This document shows, one piece after another, positions 6,911-13,467 of a stretch of 14,027 bases of DNA. Positions within the stretch are counted from its first letter, which is position 1. Each line of letters begins with the position of its first letter. Position numbers and translations under genes: made by a program. The DNA comes from Candidatus Zipacnadia bacterium (GTDB lineage: Bacteria; Armatimonadota; Zipacnadia; Zipacnadales; Zipacnadaceae), in the NCBI GenBank assembly GCA_029821415.1, contig JALGTJ010000026.1, positions 1-14,027 of the forward strand. The letters are read 5' to 3'. The notes beneath the pieces are model-generated. The model worked only from the letters and a program-made list of their open reading frames with translations. It did no database searches and was not told the DNA's origin.

Positions 6911-8251
6911 CTAATCCATACGCTGTTCAACAAAGCTAATATCCACTTCCCCGCGCCGGAAATAGGCATTCCCCAGAATACGCAGGTGATAGGGGATGGT
7001 AGTTCTAATGCCGGTGACCTGGGCTGCACTGAGCGTGGCTTCCATGCGAGAGATGGCATCAGAGCGGTCCTGCCCCCAACACACGACCTTAGCAATCATA
7101 GGATCGTAGTAGGATGAGACCTCGCTGCCGCTGGTTACACCGGAGTCTATTCGTACCCCCGGGCCACTGGGAAAGTTCCACTGCTGGATGCGTCCAGGCG
7201 AGGGGGCAAAATCGCGGTCGCCGTCGGCAGCCATAATTCGGCACTCAATAGCGTGCCCATTGAACCAGATTTGGCCCTGTTCGCAACCGAGCCGCTCGCC
7301 GGCGGCGATACGGAGCTGCTCTTTGACGATGTCCACCCCAGTGAGCATCTCGGTGACCGGGTGTTCAACTTGGATGCGAGTATTCATTTCAATGAAGTAG
7401 AAGCGCCCCTTAGAGTCCAGCAAGAATTCCACTGTGCCCGCGCTGCGATAGCCCACTGCCTCAGCCACTCGTATTGCTGCCTCGCCTAGCTTGCGCCGGG
7501 TGCTTCGTGAAACAGCCACGCACGGTGATTCTTCCAAGAGCTTCTGGTGGCGGTGTTGTATCGAGCAGTCACGCTCGCCCAGGTGGACAACATTGCCGTG
7601 GTCATCGGCCAATATCTGCACTTCCAGGTGCCGGGCGTTCTCCATATACCGTTCAATGTAGAGTTCACCGTTGCCAAAGGCGTTGCGTGCCTCACTGCCA
7701 GCTTGCTCAAGCGCAGCGCTCAACTGTTCAGGATTATGGATTATTCGCAGGCCTCGCCCTCCGCCGCCCCGAGCAGCTTTGACCATCACCGGATAGCCCA
7801 GATCGTCGGAAATCTCACGGGCCTCGCGTAGATCACGAACACCATTAGCACTGCCCGGTACGACGGGCACACCAGCGTCCCGCACGATGTGGCGCGCCCG
7901 CGCCTTATCACCCATACTATCTATTACCTCGGCCGGCGGACCAATGAAGACGATACCGGTAGCCTGGCACGCCTCCGCAAAGTTGGGGTCCTCTGATAGA
8001 TTACCGTACCCAGGATGAATGGCATCAGCGCCAGTAATAACCGCAGCGCTGATGATGTTAGCACTATTCAAGTAGCTGTCAGCGTTAGTCGCTGGTCCTA
8101 CGCAGACAGCCTCATCAGCCATCTGCACATGCAGTGCATCAGCATCTACCTCAGAATAGATAGCCACTGTCCTTATCTTCAGCTCGCGACAGGCCTGAAG
8201 TATCCGACAGGCAATCTCACCGCGATTTGCTACCAGAACCTTCCCGAACAT
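6911..8251 (-). CDS. accC: Biotin carboxylase subunit of acetyl-CoA carboxylase
   Basis: AccC carboxylates the biotin on BCCP using ATP and bicarbonate, the first half-reaction of acetyl-CoA carboxylase in fatty-acid synthesis. The 446-residue length matches the family and numbering runs level with E. coli AccC. Intact elements are VANRGEIACRI (8-18), HPGYG (79-83), K116 in GDK, the ATP-grasp lid GGGGRG (162-167), K238 in HRHQK, E288 and N290 in EMN, R292/Q294/V295/E296 in TRIQVEHP, and R338 in IECRI. Less usual residues are Asn at 84 (normally Phe in GYGFLSE), His at 234 (normally Arg), and MAADG where most have NAEDP. All known catalytic residues remain, so it should be active. A GGAGAG element lies just before the ATG. 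It is separated from accB by a pseudopilin gene, which is unusual. It could serve another acyl-CoA carboxylase, but the operon position favours acetyl-CoA. Confidence 0.96.
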   Translation of the reverse strand: MFGKVLVANRGEIACRILQACRELKIRTVAIYSEVDADALHVQMADEAVCVGPATNADSYLNSANIISAAVITGADAIHPGYGNLSEDPNFAEACQATGIVFIGPPAEVIDSMGDKARARHIVRDAGVPVVPGSANGVRDLREAREISDDLGYPVMVKAARGGGGRGLRIIHNPEQLSAALEQAGSEARNAFGNGELYIERYMENARHLEVQILADDHGNVVHLGERDCSIQHRHQKLLEESPCVAVSRSTRRKLGEAAIRVAEAVGYRSAGTVEFLLDSKGRFYFIEMNTRIQVEHPVTEMLTGVDIVKEQLRIAAGERLGCEQGQIWFNGHAIECRIMAADGDRDFAPSPGRIQQWNFPSGPGVRIDSGVTSGSEVSSYYDPMIAKVVCWGQDRSDAISRMEATLSAAQVTGIRTTIPYHLRILGNAYFRRGEVDISFVEQRMD

Positions 8252-8299
8252 ATTCTCTCCTCTGTAGAGTACACCTCACTCCGGCCATCGCCAGTACGA

Positions 8300-8686
8300 C
8301 TAATAACGTTCGTGACCGGGGGTTGGACACCACACTTGCCCGGTTTGCGGATCATATTTGTATGGATAGCCACTGACTGGACAACGCAGCGGTATGCCCC
8401 ATTTCGGATCCAACTGGGCCGGGTTGCTGCCTTCCATAGCTTCCATCTGGATCATCAAGCGCAGTTGCCTCAAGTTGTTTTGGCATTCCACACTCTCACC
8501 CTTCTGCAGAGCCTTGCCCAGCGTTGTTTGTGCCTCGCCTTGGAATCTCGGTTCTGGCTTCTTCTCTTTCCCCCGCATTCCGAAATAGAGGGCAGTCAAG
8601 CCCACAATTACCACGATAACGATGAGCAGCTCGAGCAGTGCAAATCCTTTGCTACATACACCCTGCCGATAACGATTCCTATTCAT
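8300..8686 (-). CDS. Prepilin-like protein with N-terminal methylation motif
   Basis: The protein starts MNRNRYRQGVCSKG, followed by FALLELLIVIVVIVGLTALYF. This is a type IV prepilin leader, with Gly at -1, Phe at +1 and Glu at +5 of the mature form, then a single hydrophobic helix. A prepilin peptidase would cut after G14, and the product would enter a type IV pilus or type II secretion pseudopilus. The 128-residue protein then has a short charged helix region and a C-terminal part with Cys in CQNNLRQL, CPVSGYPYKY and WCPTPGH, possibly a disulfide or metal site. The ATG at 8686 overlaps the end of accB by 8 nt and has GGAGGA (8695-8700) at ideal spacing, so it is probably translationally coupled to accB. 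No pilus assembly genes are nearby. The exact role is unknown; the class assignment is secure. Confidence 0.88.
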   Translation of the reverse strand: MNRNRYRQGVCSKGFALLELLIVIVVIVGLTALYFGMRGKEKKPEPRFQGEAQTTLGKALQKGESVECQNNLRQLRLMIQMEAMEGSNPAQLDPKWGIPLRCPVSGYPYKYDPQTGQVWCPTPGHERY

Positions 8687-9137
8687 CTGCTTGATCCTCC
8701 TCCACCGGCTCGATGCGTACCAACACATCTCCGTACTGCACTGGCGAGTTATCCTCAGCAACGATCTCAACGACGCGTCCCCGCACGGGGCTTACCACAT
8801 CCGTCCACTTACTAAGAGCCTCAACCGCTCCAATAACCTGACCTTCGGTGACCTCGGCACCACACTCAACAGCCGGTTGTTCATCGCCCTGCCGGTTGAG
8901 GTGGAAGACGCCAACCAGCCTGGCCTTCACCGGCACCGCTTCAACCTCATCAGCAGACAGTTCGGTCTGGAAACTATCCGCCGTCACTACTCGGCCAGCA
9001 GCACCTTCGGCCTCCATCTGCCCCTCACCACTTCCGCGCCGGACACGAACGAAGCTGTCGCCGTTCTGCCAGGTGATCTCAGCGGCCGACGACTCTTTGA
9101 GGATCTCTATTAGCTGTCTTATCCGCTCCCGATCCAT
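8679..9137 (-). CDS. accB: Biotin carboxyl carrier protein of acetyl-CoA carboxylase, with altered biotinylation motif
   Basis: BCCP carries biotin between biotin carboxylase and carboxyltransferase. The 152-residue protein has the two-part family layout: an N-terminal helix (MDRERIRQLIEILKESSAAE) like other AccB, an acidic linker, and a C-terminal biotinyl domain from about residue 68 (VPVKARLVGVFHL to VLVRIEP). The acceptor hairpin reads VEALSKWTDVVSPVRG. Aligned without gaps from the conserved Glu-Ala (106-107) to Gly (120), Ser109 takes the place of the biotinylated Lys of EAMKM, and the only nearby lysine is K110, one residue later. It may therefore be biotinylated at a shifted lysine, or not at all. 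It follows the amidohydrolase by 5 bp, has only a weak Shine-Dalgarno sequence, and overlaps the pseudopilin start. Family assignment is strong; function as a normal carrier is open. Confidence 0.88.
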   Translation of the reverse strand: MDRERIRQLIEILKESSAAEITWQNGDSFVRVRRGSGEGQMEAEGAAGRVVTADSFQTELSADEVEAVPVKARLVGVFHLNRQGDEQPAVECGAEVTEGQVIGAVEALSKWTDVVSPVRGRVVEIVAEDNSPVQYGDVLVRIEPVEEDQADE

Positions 9138-9142
9138 AGTAG

Positions 9143-9928
9143 TTAGTCACAACCAATCAAGGCCGCAAGGTTGGCCCCGAGAATGTTGTCAGCTTCTTCG
9201 GGACTGTTGCAGATCCTGTGCACCGCCTCTATGTCAGTGCGGATATCGTCCCGTTGGCGAAACGGGTAATCAGTACCGAAGATGACTCGTTCTGAGCCGA
9301 CAAGTGATATCATGTGATGCAACAGTTCGGTTGGAATGTACCAGGCCCAGTCTTCGTCGAGAGTGGAAGTTATTCCCGCGTAGCAGTTGGAGTTATTACG
9401 GACAACCGCCAGGGCCTCACCAAAAAACTCCCACCCCCCCATATGCTCCACAATAATACGTAGGTCCGGGAACTGTTGGGCGACGCGCTCAATCAATATC
9501 GGCCTATAGTGCTCCAGCCGCCAGCCGTGCACGCCAGTGTGGAAGAGAATAGGCAGTTGCAGAGCTGCAGCCAGTTCATAAAACGGATAAGCAGCCTCGT
9601 CGTCTATGCGAGCATGATAGATGGGGGGATGCGTCTTAATCCCCCGCAGCCCCTTCTCCGCAAATTCCTCAGCAATAGCCAGGGATCGCGAATCTGTCGG
9701 GTTTAGTGTCATAAAGCCTTCCAGGCATTCATGGGCTTGCACCTGCTCCCACAGCCATTGATTTGCGTGCTGCGGGTCGTTGAACTGGTCGGCGAAAGGA
9801 GCAAAGACGACTGCCCTTTCAATATCCAGTTCGCCCATTATGTCCAGTAGAGCAGCAACTGTGCCCCTCTGAGGATCATTGCTATCTAGCGAGCCTTCGG
9901 GCCACACGTGACAATGGTTCACAAACAT
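9143..9928 (-). CDS. Amidohydrolase-family TIM-barrel metal-dependent hydrolase
   Basis: The 261-residue protein fits the Amidohydro_2 family (ACMSD, gamma-resorcylate decarboxylase and lactonase relatives). Visible metal and active-site elements in order are NHCHVW (H5 and H7), RGIKTHP (K98 and H100), LFHTGVHG (H130), VEHMGG (H162) and IFGTDYPF (D220), spaced as expected along a TIM barrel. These enzymes are cytoplasmic and bind one divalent metal for hydrolysis or non-oxidative decarboxylation; the substrate cannot be read from sequence. The start at 9928 has AAGGGA about 8-10 nt upstream. It lies between efp and accB, where B. subtilis has the spoIIIA genes, and ends 5 bp before accB, so co-transcription is likely but no functional link is evident. 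The superfamily call is secure and the activity is unassigned. Confidence 0.88.
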   Translation of the reverse strand: MFVNHCHVWPEGSLDSNDPQRGTVAALLDIMGELDIERAVVFAPFADQFNDPQHANQWLWEQVQAHECLEGFMTLNPTDSRSLAIAEEFAEKGLRGIKTHPPIYHARIDDEAAYPFYELAAALQLPILFHTGVHGWRLEHYRPILIERVAQQFPDLRIIVEHMGGWEFFGEALAVVRNNSNCYAGITSTLDEDWAWYIPTELLHHMISLVGSERVIFGTDYPFRQRDDIRTDIEAVHRICNSPEEADNILGANLAALIGCD

Positions 9929-10014
9929 CGGGTATTTCCCTTCTGCAAGCTGCCCAGGTGCCCCATCGGATAAACTTCCTGACCAGGGTAACTACAAGCC
10001 TGGGAGGACTTCCT

Positions 10015-10581
10015 TCAGCTACTTACCCTCTCCACGTAATCGCCGCTGCGGGTGTCGACGCGCACCACGTCGCCAACATTGACGAATAGCGGTACCGTTA
10101 CCGTAGCGCCACCTTCAATTACAGCCGGCTTCTCGCCCCCGGTGGCGGTATCGCCTTTGACACCAGGGTCGGTCTTGACAACGCGGCGGTCAACCGTATT
10201 AGCCACCTCCACTCCAATAAGCTGGCCCTCATAGCTGACCAGCGTGACGGTTTCCCCTTCCTTAAGCCATACGTCTTGTCCGCCTAAGTCGCCCTTGGCC
10301 AGTTGCACCTGTTCGTAGGATTCATTATCCATAAAGTAATAGTACTCACCATCGTTGTACAAGTACTGATGCTCACGTCGCTGGACGTGAGCTGTCTCAA
10401 TCTTCTCGTCACTACGAAAGGTCTTCTCAAATACGCCGCCACCGGCAACGTCCTTCAGCTTGGTACGCACCAGCCCGCCGCCCCGTCCCACCGGCTGAAA
10501 ATTTTCCGCAGAAAGAACTTGCAGCACTCGTCCGTTCAGATCAATGGTACGACCCGGTCTTAGGTCATTGGCGGAAATCAA
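10015..10581 (-). CDS. efp: Translation elongation factor P
   Basis: EF-P enters the ribosomal E site and rescues ribosomes stalled on consecutive prolines. The start at TTG (10581) gives the canonical N-terminus MISANDLRPG and 188 residues, and AAAGGA (10590-10595) is 8 nt upstream. The in-frame ATG at 10590 has no space for a Shine-Dalgarno sequence, so TTG is preferred. Three beta-barrel domains are visible: the KOW-like first domain (VRTKLKD, VFEKTFRSDEKIETAHVQRR), the second (YLYNDGEYYYFMDNESYEQ to VEVANTV), and the OB-like third (VTVPLFVNVGDVVRVDTRSG). The loop that reaches the peptidyl-transferase centre reads QPVGRGGGLVR, with Arg (R33 from TTG) where most EF-P have the modified Lys. 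This may be a rhamnosylated Arg, as in EarP systems, or unmodified. It is the first gene of the leftward operon. Confidence 0.96.
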   Translation of the reverse strand: MISANDLRPGRTIDLNGRVLQVLSAENFQPVGRGGGLVRTKLKDVAGGGVFEKTFRSDEKIETAHVQRREHQYLYNDGEYYYFMDNESYEQVQLAKGDLGGQDVWLKEGETVTLVSYEGQLIGVEVANTVDRRVVKTDPGVKGDTATGGEKPAVIEGGATVTVPLFVNVGDVVRVDTRSGDYVERVSS

Positions 10582-10589
10582 CGTACCCA

Positions 10590-10595
10590 TCCTTT
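10590..10595 (-). promoter_or_regulatory. Ribosome binding site deciding the efp TTG start
   Basis: On the minus strand this reads AAAGGA, 8 nt before the TTG at 10579-10581. It abuts the ATG at 10590 with no spacer, so it supports initiation at TTG, which also restores the family-standard MISANDLRPG N-terminus. Confidence 0.6.
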
Positions 10596-10638
10596 ACTGA
10601 TGTACTTGGCACGAAACAGGTCTAACAATACACCCAAA

Positions 10639-10667
10639 AGTCTACACGATACCAGCCCAAAAGTCAA
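10639..10667 (-). promoter_or_regulatory. Likely sigma-70 type promoter for efp and the leftward operon
   Basis: On the minus strand TTGACT (10662-10667) and TAGACT (10639-10644) are separated by 17 nt. The -35 matches five of six consensus bases and the -10 matches four of six. Transcription would start near 10632, about 50 nt before the efp start codon. No other good promoter was seen between here and the end of the leftward gene run, although internal promoters cannot be excluded. Confidence 0.55.
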
Positions 10668-10730
10668 AGAAGTCGTAGCCATCTCTATCACTTACCAACA
10701 CCCACGTACCAGGCTCCTCGCGGCTGACAC

Positions 10731-10759
10731 TTGACGCAACCGCGCCAGGTGGCTATACT
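10731..10759 (+). promoter_or_regulatory. Sigma-70 type promoter of the tRNA-Pro gene
   Basis: TTGACG (10731-10736) and TATACT (10754-10759) are separated by exactly 17 nt. Both hexamers are within one base of consensus, and transcription would start about 8 nt before the tRNA 5' end. It faces away from the efp promoter across about 63 bp. Confidence 0.75.
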
Positions 10760-10773
10760 GGGGGGCGTCGAGT

Positions 10774-10851
10774 CGGGGCGTGGCTCAGTTTGGTCAGAGC
10801 GCTCGGTTCGGGGCCGAGAGGTCGCCGGTTCAAATCCGGCCGCCCCGACCA
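10774..10851 (+). tRNA. tRNA-Pro, anticodon CGG
   Basis: The sequence folds as a full cloverleaf. The acceptor stem is CGGGGCG pairing with CGCCCCG, with C1-G72 and discriminator A73 as in bacterial tRNA-Pro, and CCA is encoded. The D-stem is GCTC/GAGC with a 10-nt loop. The anticodon stem is CTCGG/CCGAG with loop TTCGGGG, giving anticodon CGG, which reads CCG. The variable loop is AGGTC, and the T-arm is GCCGG-TTCAAAT-CCGGC. It has its own near-consensus promoter. No terminator (hairpin plus T-run) is visible after it, so transcription may continue into the downstream hydrolase gene. Confidence 0.97.
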
Positions 10852-10912
10852 TTCGTAACAGATCCCCGCACAATGAACATGGACTGCTGATCCCTGCCAA
10901 TTAGTCTGCGCC

Positions 10913-10918
10913 AAGGAG
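10913..10918 (+). promoter_or_regulatory. Shine-Dalgarno sequence pointing to an AUA start for the downstream hydrolase
   Basis: AAGGAG lies 8 nt before ATA at 10927-10929, which is in frame with the hydrolase. Reading from there gives a basic n-region (RPR) and a hydrophobic core ending near LPSAARG, a normal signal peptide. The first conventional start, TTG at 10987, has no Shine-Dalgarno sequence and would cut the signal peptide in half. Confidence 0.5.
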
Positions 10919-10986
10919 ACATCCCAATAAGGCCGCGAAGCTGGCTAACTTGCCCCTGGCTCACAGCAGCTTGTGCAATTGCGCTA

Positions 10987-13431
10987 TTGTCAGCAGCAAT
11001 TGCCCTGCCTAGCGCTGCTCGCGGGCCGGAGGCATTTTCCCCACCCGGCCCCAATGTGGCTCTCCACAAGTCCTACACGCTCGATCCGAAACCCACCTAC
11101 GCAGATTGCACTGACCCTGCTGATAGCGAGCAGTTGACAGATGGGCAATACGCGAGCCAACCCGGCCGCAGCCTTTGGGTCCAGCAGGGCTGTGTCGGCT
11201 GGGCAGGACCAAGCCTCATCACCATTACCATTGATATGGGCGGGATTGTACCTATTGCTGGTCTGTCCTTTAGCACTGCAGCAGGCAGCGCGGGCGTGTG
11301 TTGGCCTACGGCGATTCTGGTATTGGTCAGTGATGATGGGGCCAACTTTCACTATGTCGGAGAGCTTTGCTCATTGGCGACTAAGTTTGGCGTTCCAACG
11401 CCCAGGAAATATGAGGAGCACCGATTTCAGACTGACCAGGTACACACCCATGGACGTTTTATTCGTTTGGGCATTGTCGTAGCCGGCCACTACCTCTTTT
11501 GTGACGAGATTGAGGTTTATCGCGGTCGTGAAGAGGTGTTGGGGTTGCCATTGGCCGGCCCTATCGTCGCTGACCTGAACGCCTTTGTCGCCCAGCACCG
11601 AACGGCTCTGGGCATGCGCAGCCGGATCGCAGCGGATACTGCTCACATTCGTCAAATGGTAGCAAAGGCGGCGGTGCAAGCTCACATGCGCCAACGGCTT
11701 GATGAGAAGATCGCAGTCATTCAAGAGGCCAATGAAGCCCTGCCCGCCGATCCTCCTGCTGACTATCGAGCAATATATCCGCTTAGCCACAACCACGCGC
11801 GGCTGGGAGAGGTGGTCGCTCAACTATGCCGAGCCGAAGGCTATCCGCCCATGTTGGTCTGGCACAACAATCGCTGGAAGCGTCTGGGGCCGTGGGAGCT
11901 ACCCGCGGAAGTGCCGCGAAGAGCTCCGACGCTAACAGTCCGGATGATGTGCAATGAGACGCGCGCTGAGACACTCAACATCGCCAACTTCACCGACGAG
12001 CCCGTAAGTGCTAATGTCAAGTTCGTGGGGCTACCAGGAGGGGAAGCGCCAGAGTATATAACGGTGCACAAAGCTGAATACGTCGCTATGCAGTCCGGTA
12101 TCTGGGACGCCGATGCACTACCAGTGCTACCCCGCAGCAACAACGGGTGGCGGCTCAGGCTGCTTCCGGGAATTTCTCAGCAGCTCTGGATGAGCTTCCA
12201 TCCGCAGGATTCCCCTGGCCCTGGCCGCTATTTCGGAGCGGTACTAGTCGAAATCCCTGGCACTGAGCAGAACCTAAAGAGCCGGCTGAGGCTCATTATC
12301 GAACCGTTCCGGTTTCCCGACGAGCCAACTCTTGCCTTGGGGATGTGGGACGACACCGACAGCGGTGGTCACCACGACTTAAACGAACGTAACCTGCCCG
12401 CGGCTCTGGCGCATATGCAATCGTATCATTACAACGTCCCCTGGGCATACCCGCAAGTATTCCCCCATCCTCAAGCCAGTGATTTTGATGCTGCTGGTAA
12501 TTTGGTCAAACCCTTAGACATGGCCGCTTTCGACGATTGGGTGGCTATGTGGCCTGATGCTCGATACTATATGGTCTTTGCCCATGTGGGCAGGACTGTC
12601 AGTAAACCCTTCGCAGGCGCAACCGTCGGTACCACACAATTCAACCAGCGAGTTAGTGCAGCAATGCGAGCCTGGGCTGACCATGCTCGGGAAATTGGTA
12701 TTGATCCCCATCGAATCGGTATCCTCCTGGTGGATGAACCATACACTGCAGAACAAGACCGGCGCATTCTGGCTTGGGCAAAAGCGATCAAAGCGGGTGC
12801 CCCTGAGCTACTGATATTCGAAGATCCGATCCATGCGGCACCGCAGAATGCTGAAGTGCAGGAGATGTTCCAAATTTGCGATATTCTCTGCCCCAATCTT
12901 GGCCGTTACTGGGCCGGAGGCGCACCTGTGGCCAACTTCTATGAGAACTTGCGGCGAGCCGGACACCAATTGTGGTTCTATGACTGTTCAGGCGGCCCTT
13001 CTGTCCTGGATGCCCTCGCCTACTACCGAGTTCAACAGTGGAAGTGCTGGAAAGCCCAGGCGACGGGCACTGCTTTCTGGGCCTATGGCGATGGGGGTGG
13101 AATAGGTAACTCCTGGAATCAACTGGGAGCCAGCCGGACAATCTATTCGCCAGTATATATTGATTCCCACTCGGTTACTGACGGCAAACACTGGCTAGCG
13201 ATAATCGAAGGCATTCAAGATTACGAATACCTACGTATGCTCCGCGACGAAGTGAACCGACTGAAAGCTGCCGGTAACACTGATGAGGCGGTTACTGAGG
13301 CAGAAAGGCTGCTTACCACGCTCCCCGACAAAGTCATTGCTGCTACCGGGCAGGGAGACTCTAATGCCTGTGACAAAGCGAGGCTACAGGTCCTGGACGC
13401 GCTGCTGCACCTGCGAGAGCAGGGCGCTTAA
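10987..13431 (+). CDS. Probable secreted DUF4091/GH123-like glycoside hydrolase with N-terminal discoidin-like domain
   Basis: From the TTG at 10987 the protein has 814 residues. Residues about 24-180 look like a galactose-binding (F5/8 type C) domain: NVALHKSYT, LTDGQYAS, ITIDMGG, VLVSDDGANFHYVGEL and RFIRLGIV ending at EIEVYRG. A helical segment (about 200-260) and a beta-rich linker follow. The C-terminal half resembles the DUF4091/GH123 group, with LGMWDDTD, ILLVDEP (Asp583-Glu584, the acidic pair expected at the active site), CPNLGRYW, GTAFWAYGDGGG, and the closing IEGIQDYEYLRMLRDEV. Such enzymes act on glycans outside the cell; the substrate is unknown. The frame is open upstream to 10891, and 10927 (ATA behind AAGGAG) would add 20 residues completing a signal peptide, so that is the more likely true start. 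The coordinates here begin at the first conventional start codon. A cobalamin-related gene follows after 36 bp. Confidence 0.82.
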   Translation: MSAAIALPSAARGPEAFSPPGPNVALHKSYTLDPKPTYADCTDPADSEQLTDGQYASQPGRSLWVQQGCVGWAGPSLITITIDMGGIVPIAGLSFSTAAGSAGVCWPTAILVLVSDDGANFHYVGELCSLATKFGVPTPRKYEEHRFQTDQVHTHGRFIRLGIVVAGHYLFCDEIEVYRGREEVLGLPLAGPIVADLNAFVAQHRTALGMRSRIAADTAHIRQMVAKAAVQAHMRQRLDEKIAVIQEANEALPADPPADYRAIYPLSHNHARLGEVVAQLCRAEGYPPMLVWHNNRWKRLGPWELPAEVPRRAPTLTVRMMCNETRAETLNIANFTDEPVSANVKFVGLPGGEAPEYITVHKAEYVAMQSGIWDADALPVLPRSNNGWRLRLLPGISQQLWMSFHPQDSPGPGRYFGAVLVEIPGTEQNLKSRLRLIIEPFRFPDEPTLALGMWDDTDSGGHHDLNERNLPAALAHMQSYHYNVPWAYPQVFPHPQASDFDAAGNLVKPLDMAAFDDWVAMWPDARYYMVFAHVGRTVSKPFAGATVGTTQFNQRVSAAMRAWADHAREIGIDPHRIGILLVDEPYTAEQDRRILAWAKAIKAGAPELLIFEDPIHAAPQNAEVQEMFQICDILCPNLGRYWAGGAPVANFYENLRRAGHQLWFYDCSGGPSVLDALAYYRVQQWKCWKAQATGTAFWAYGDGGGIGNSWNQLGASRTIYSPVYIDSHSVTDGKHWLAIIEGIQDYEYLRMLRDEVNRLKAAGNTDEAVTEAERLLTTLPDKVIAATGQGDSNACDKARLQVLDALLHLREQGA

Positions 13432-13467
13432 TGGGTAACGCACAGAGCAAGAAGCTGGGTTCTTTCC

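Noticed and set aside
8687..8770. Upstream extension of the pseudopilin frame to 8770
   Set aside because: It would lie inside accB and put 28 non-homologous residues before a normal prepilin leader; the 8686 start has the ribosome binding site.
9929..10014. CCAGG/CCTGG inverted repeat in the efp-amidohydrolase gap as terminator
   Set aside because: Five base pairs with a loop of about 11 nt and no T-run; too weak. I see no other element in this gap.
10688..10900. Minus-strand open frame encoding GAAGFEPATSR and similar
   Set aside because: This is the well-known spurious translation antisense to a tRNA gene; it overlaps the tRNA-Pro completely.
13431..13467. ATG at 13431 overlapping the hydrolase stop as start of the next gene
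   Set aside because: It is in a different frame from the activation-domain protein and closes after about 20 codons.
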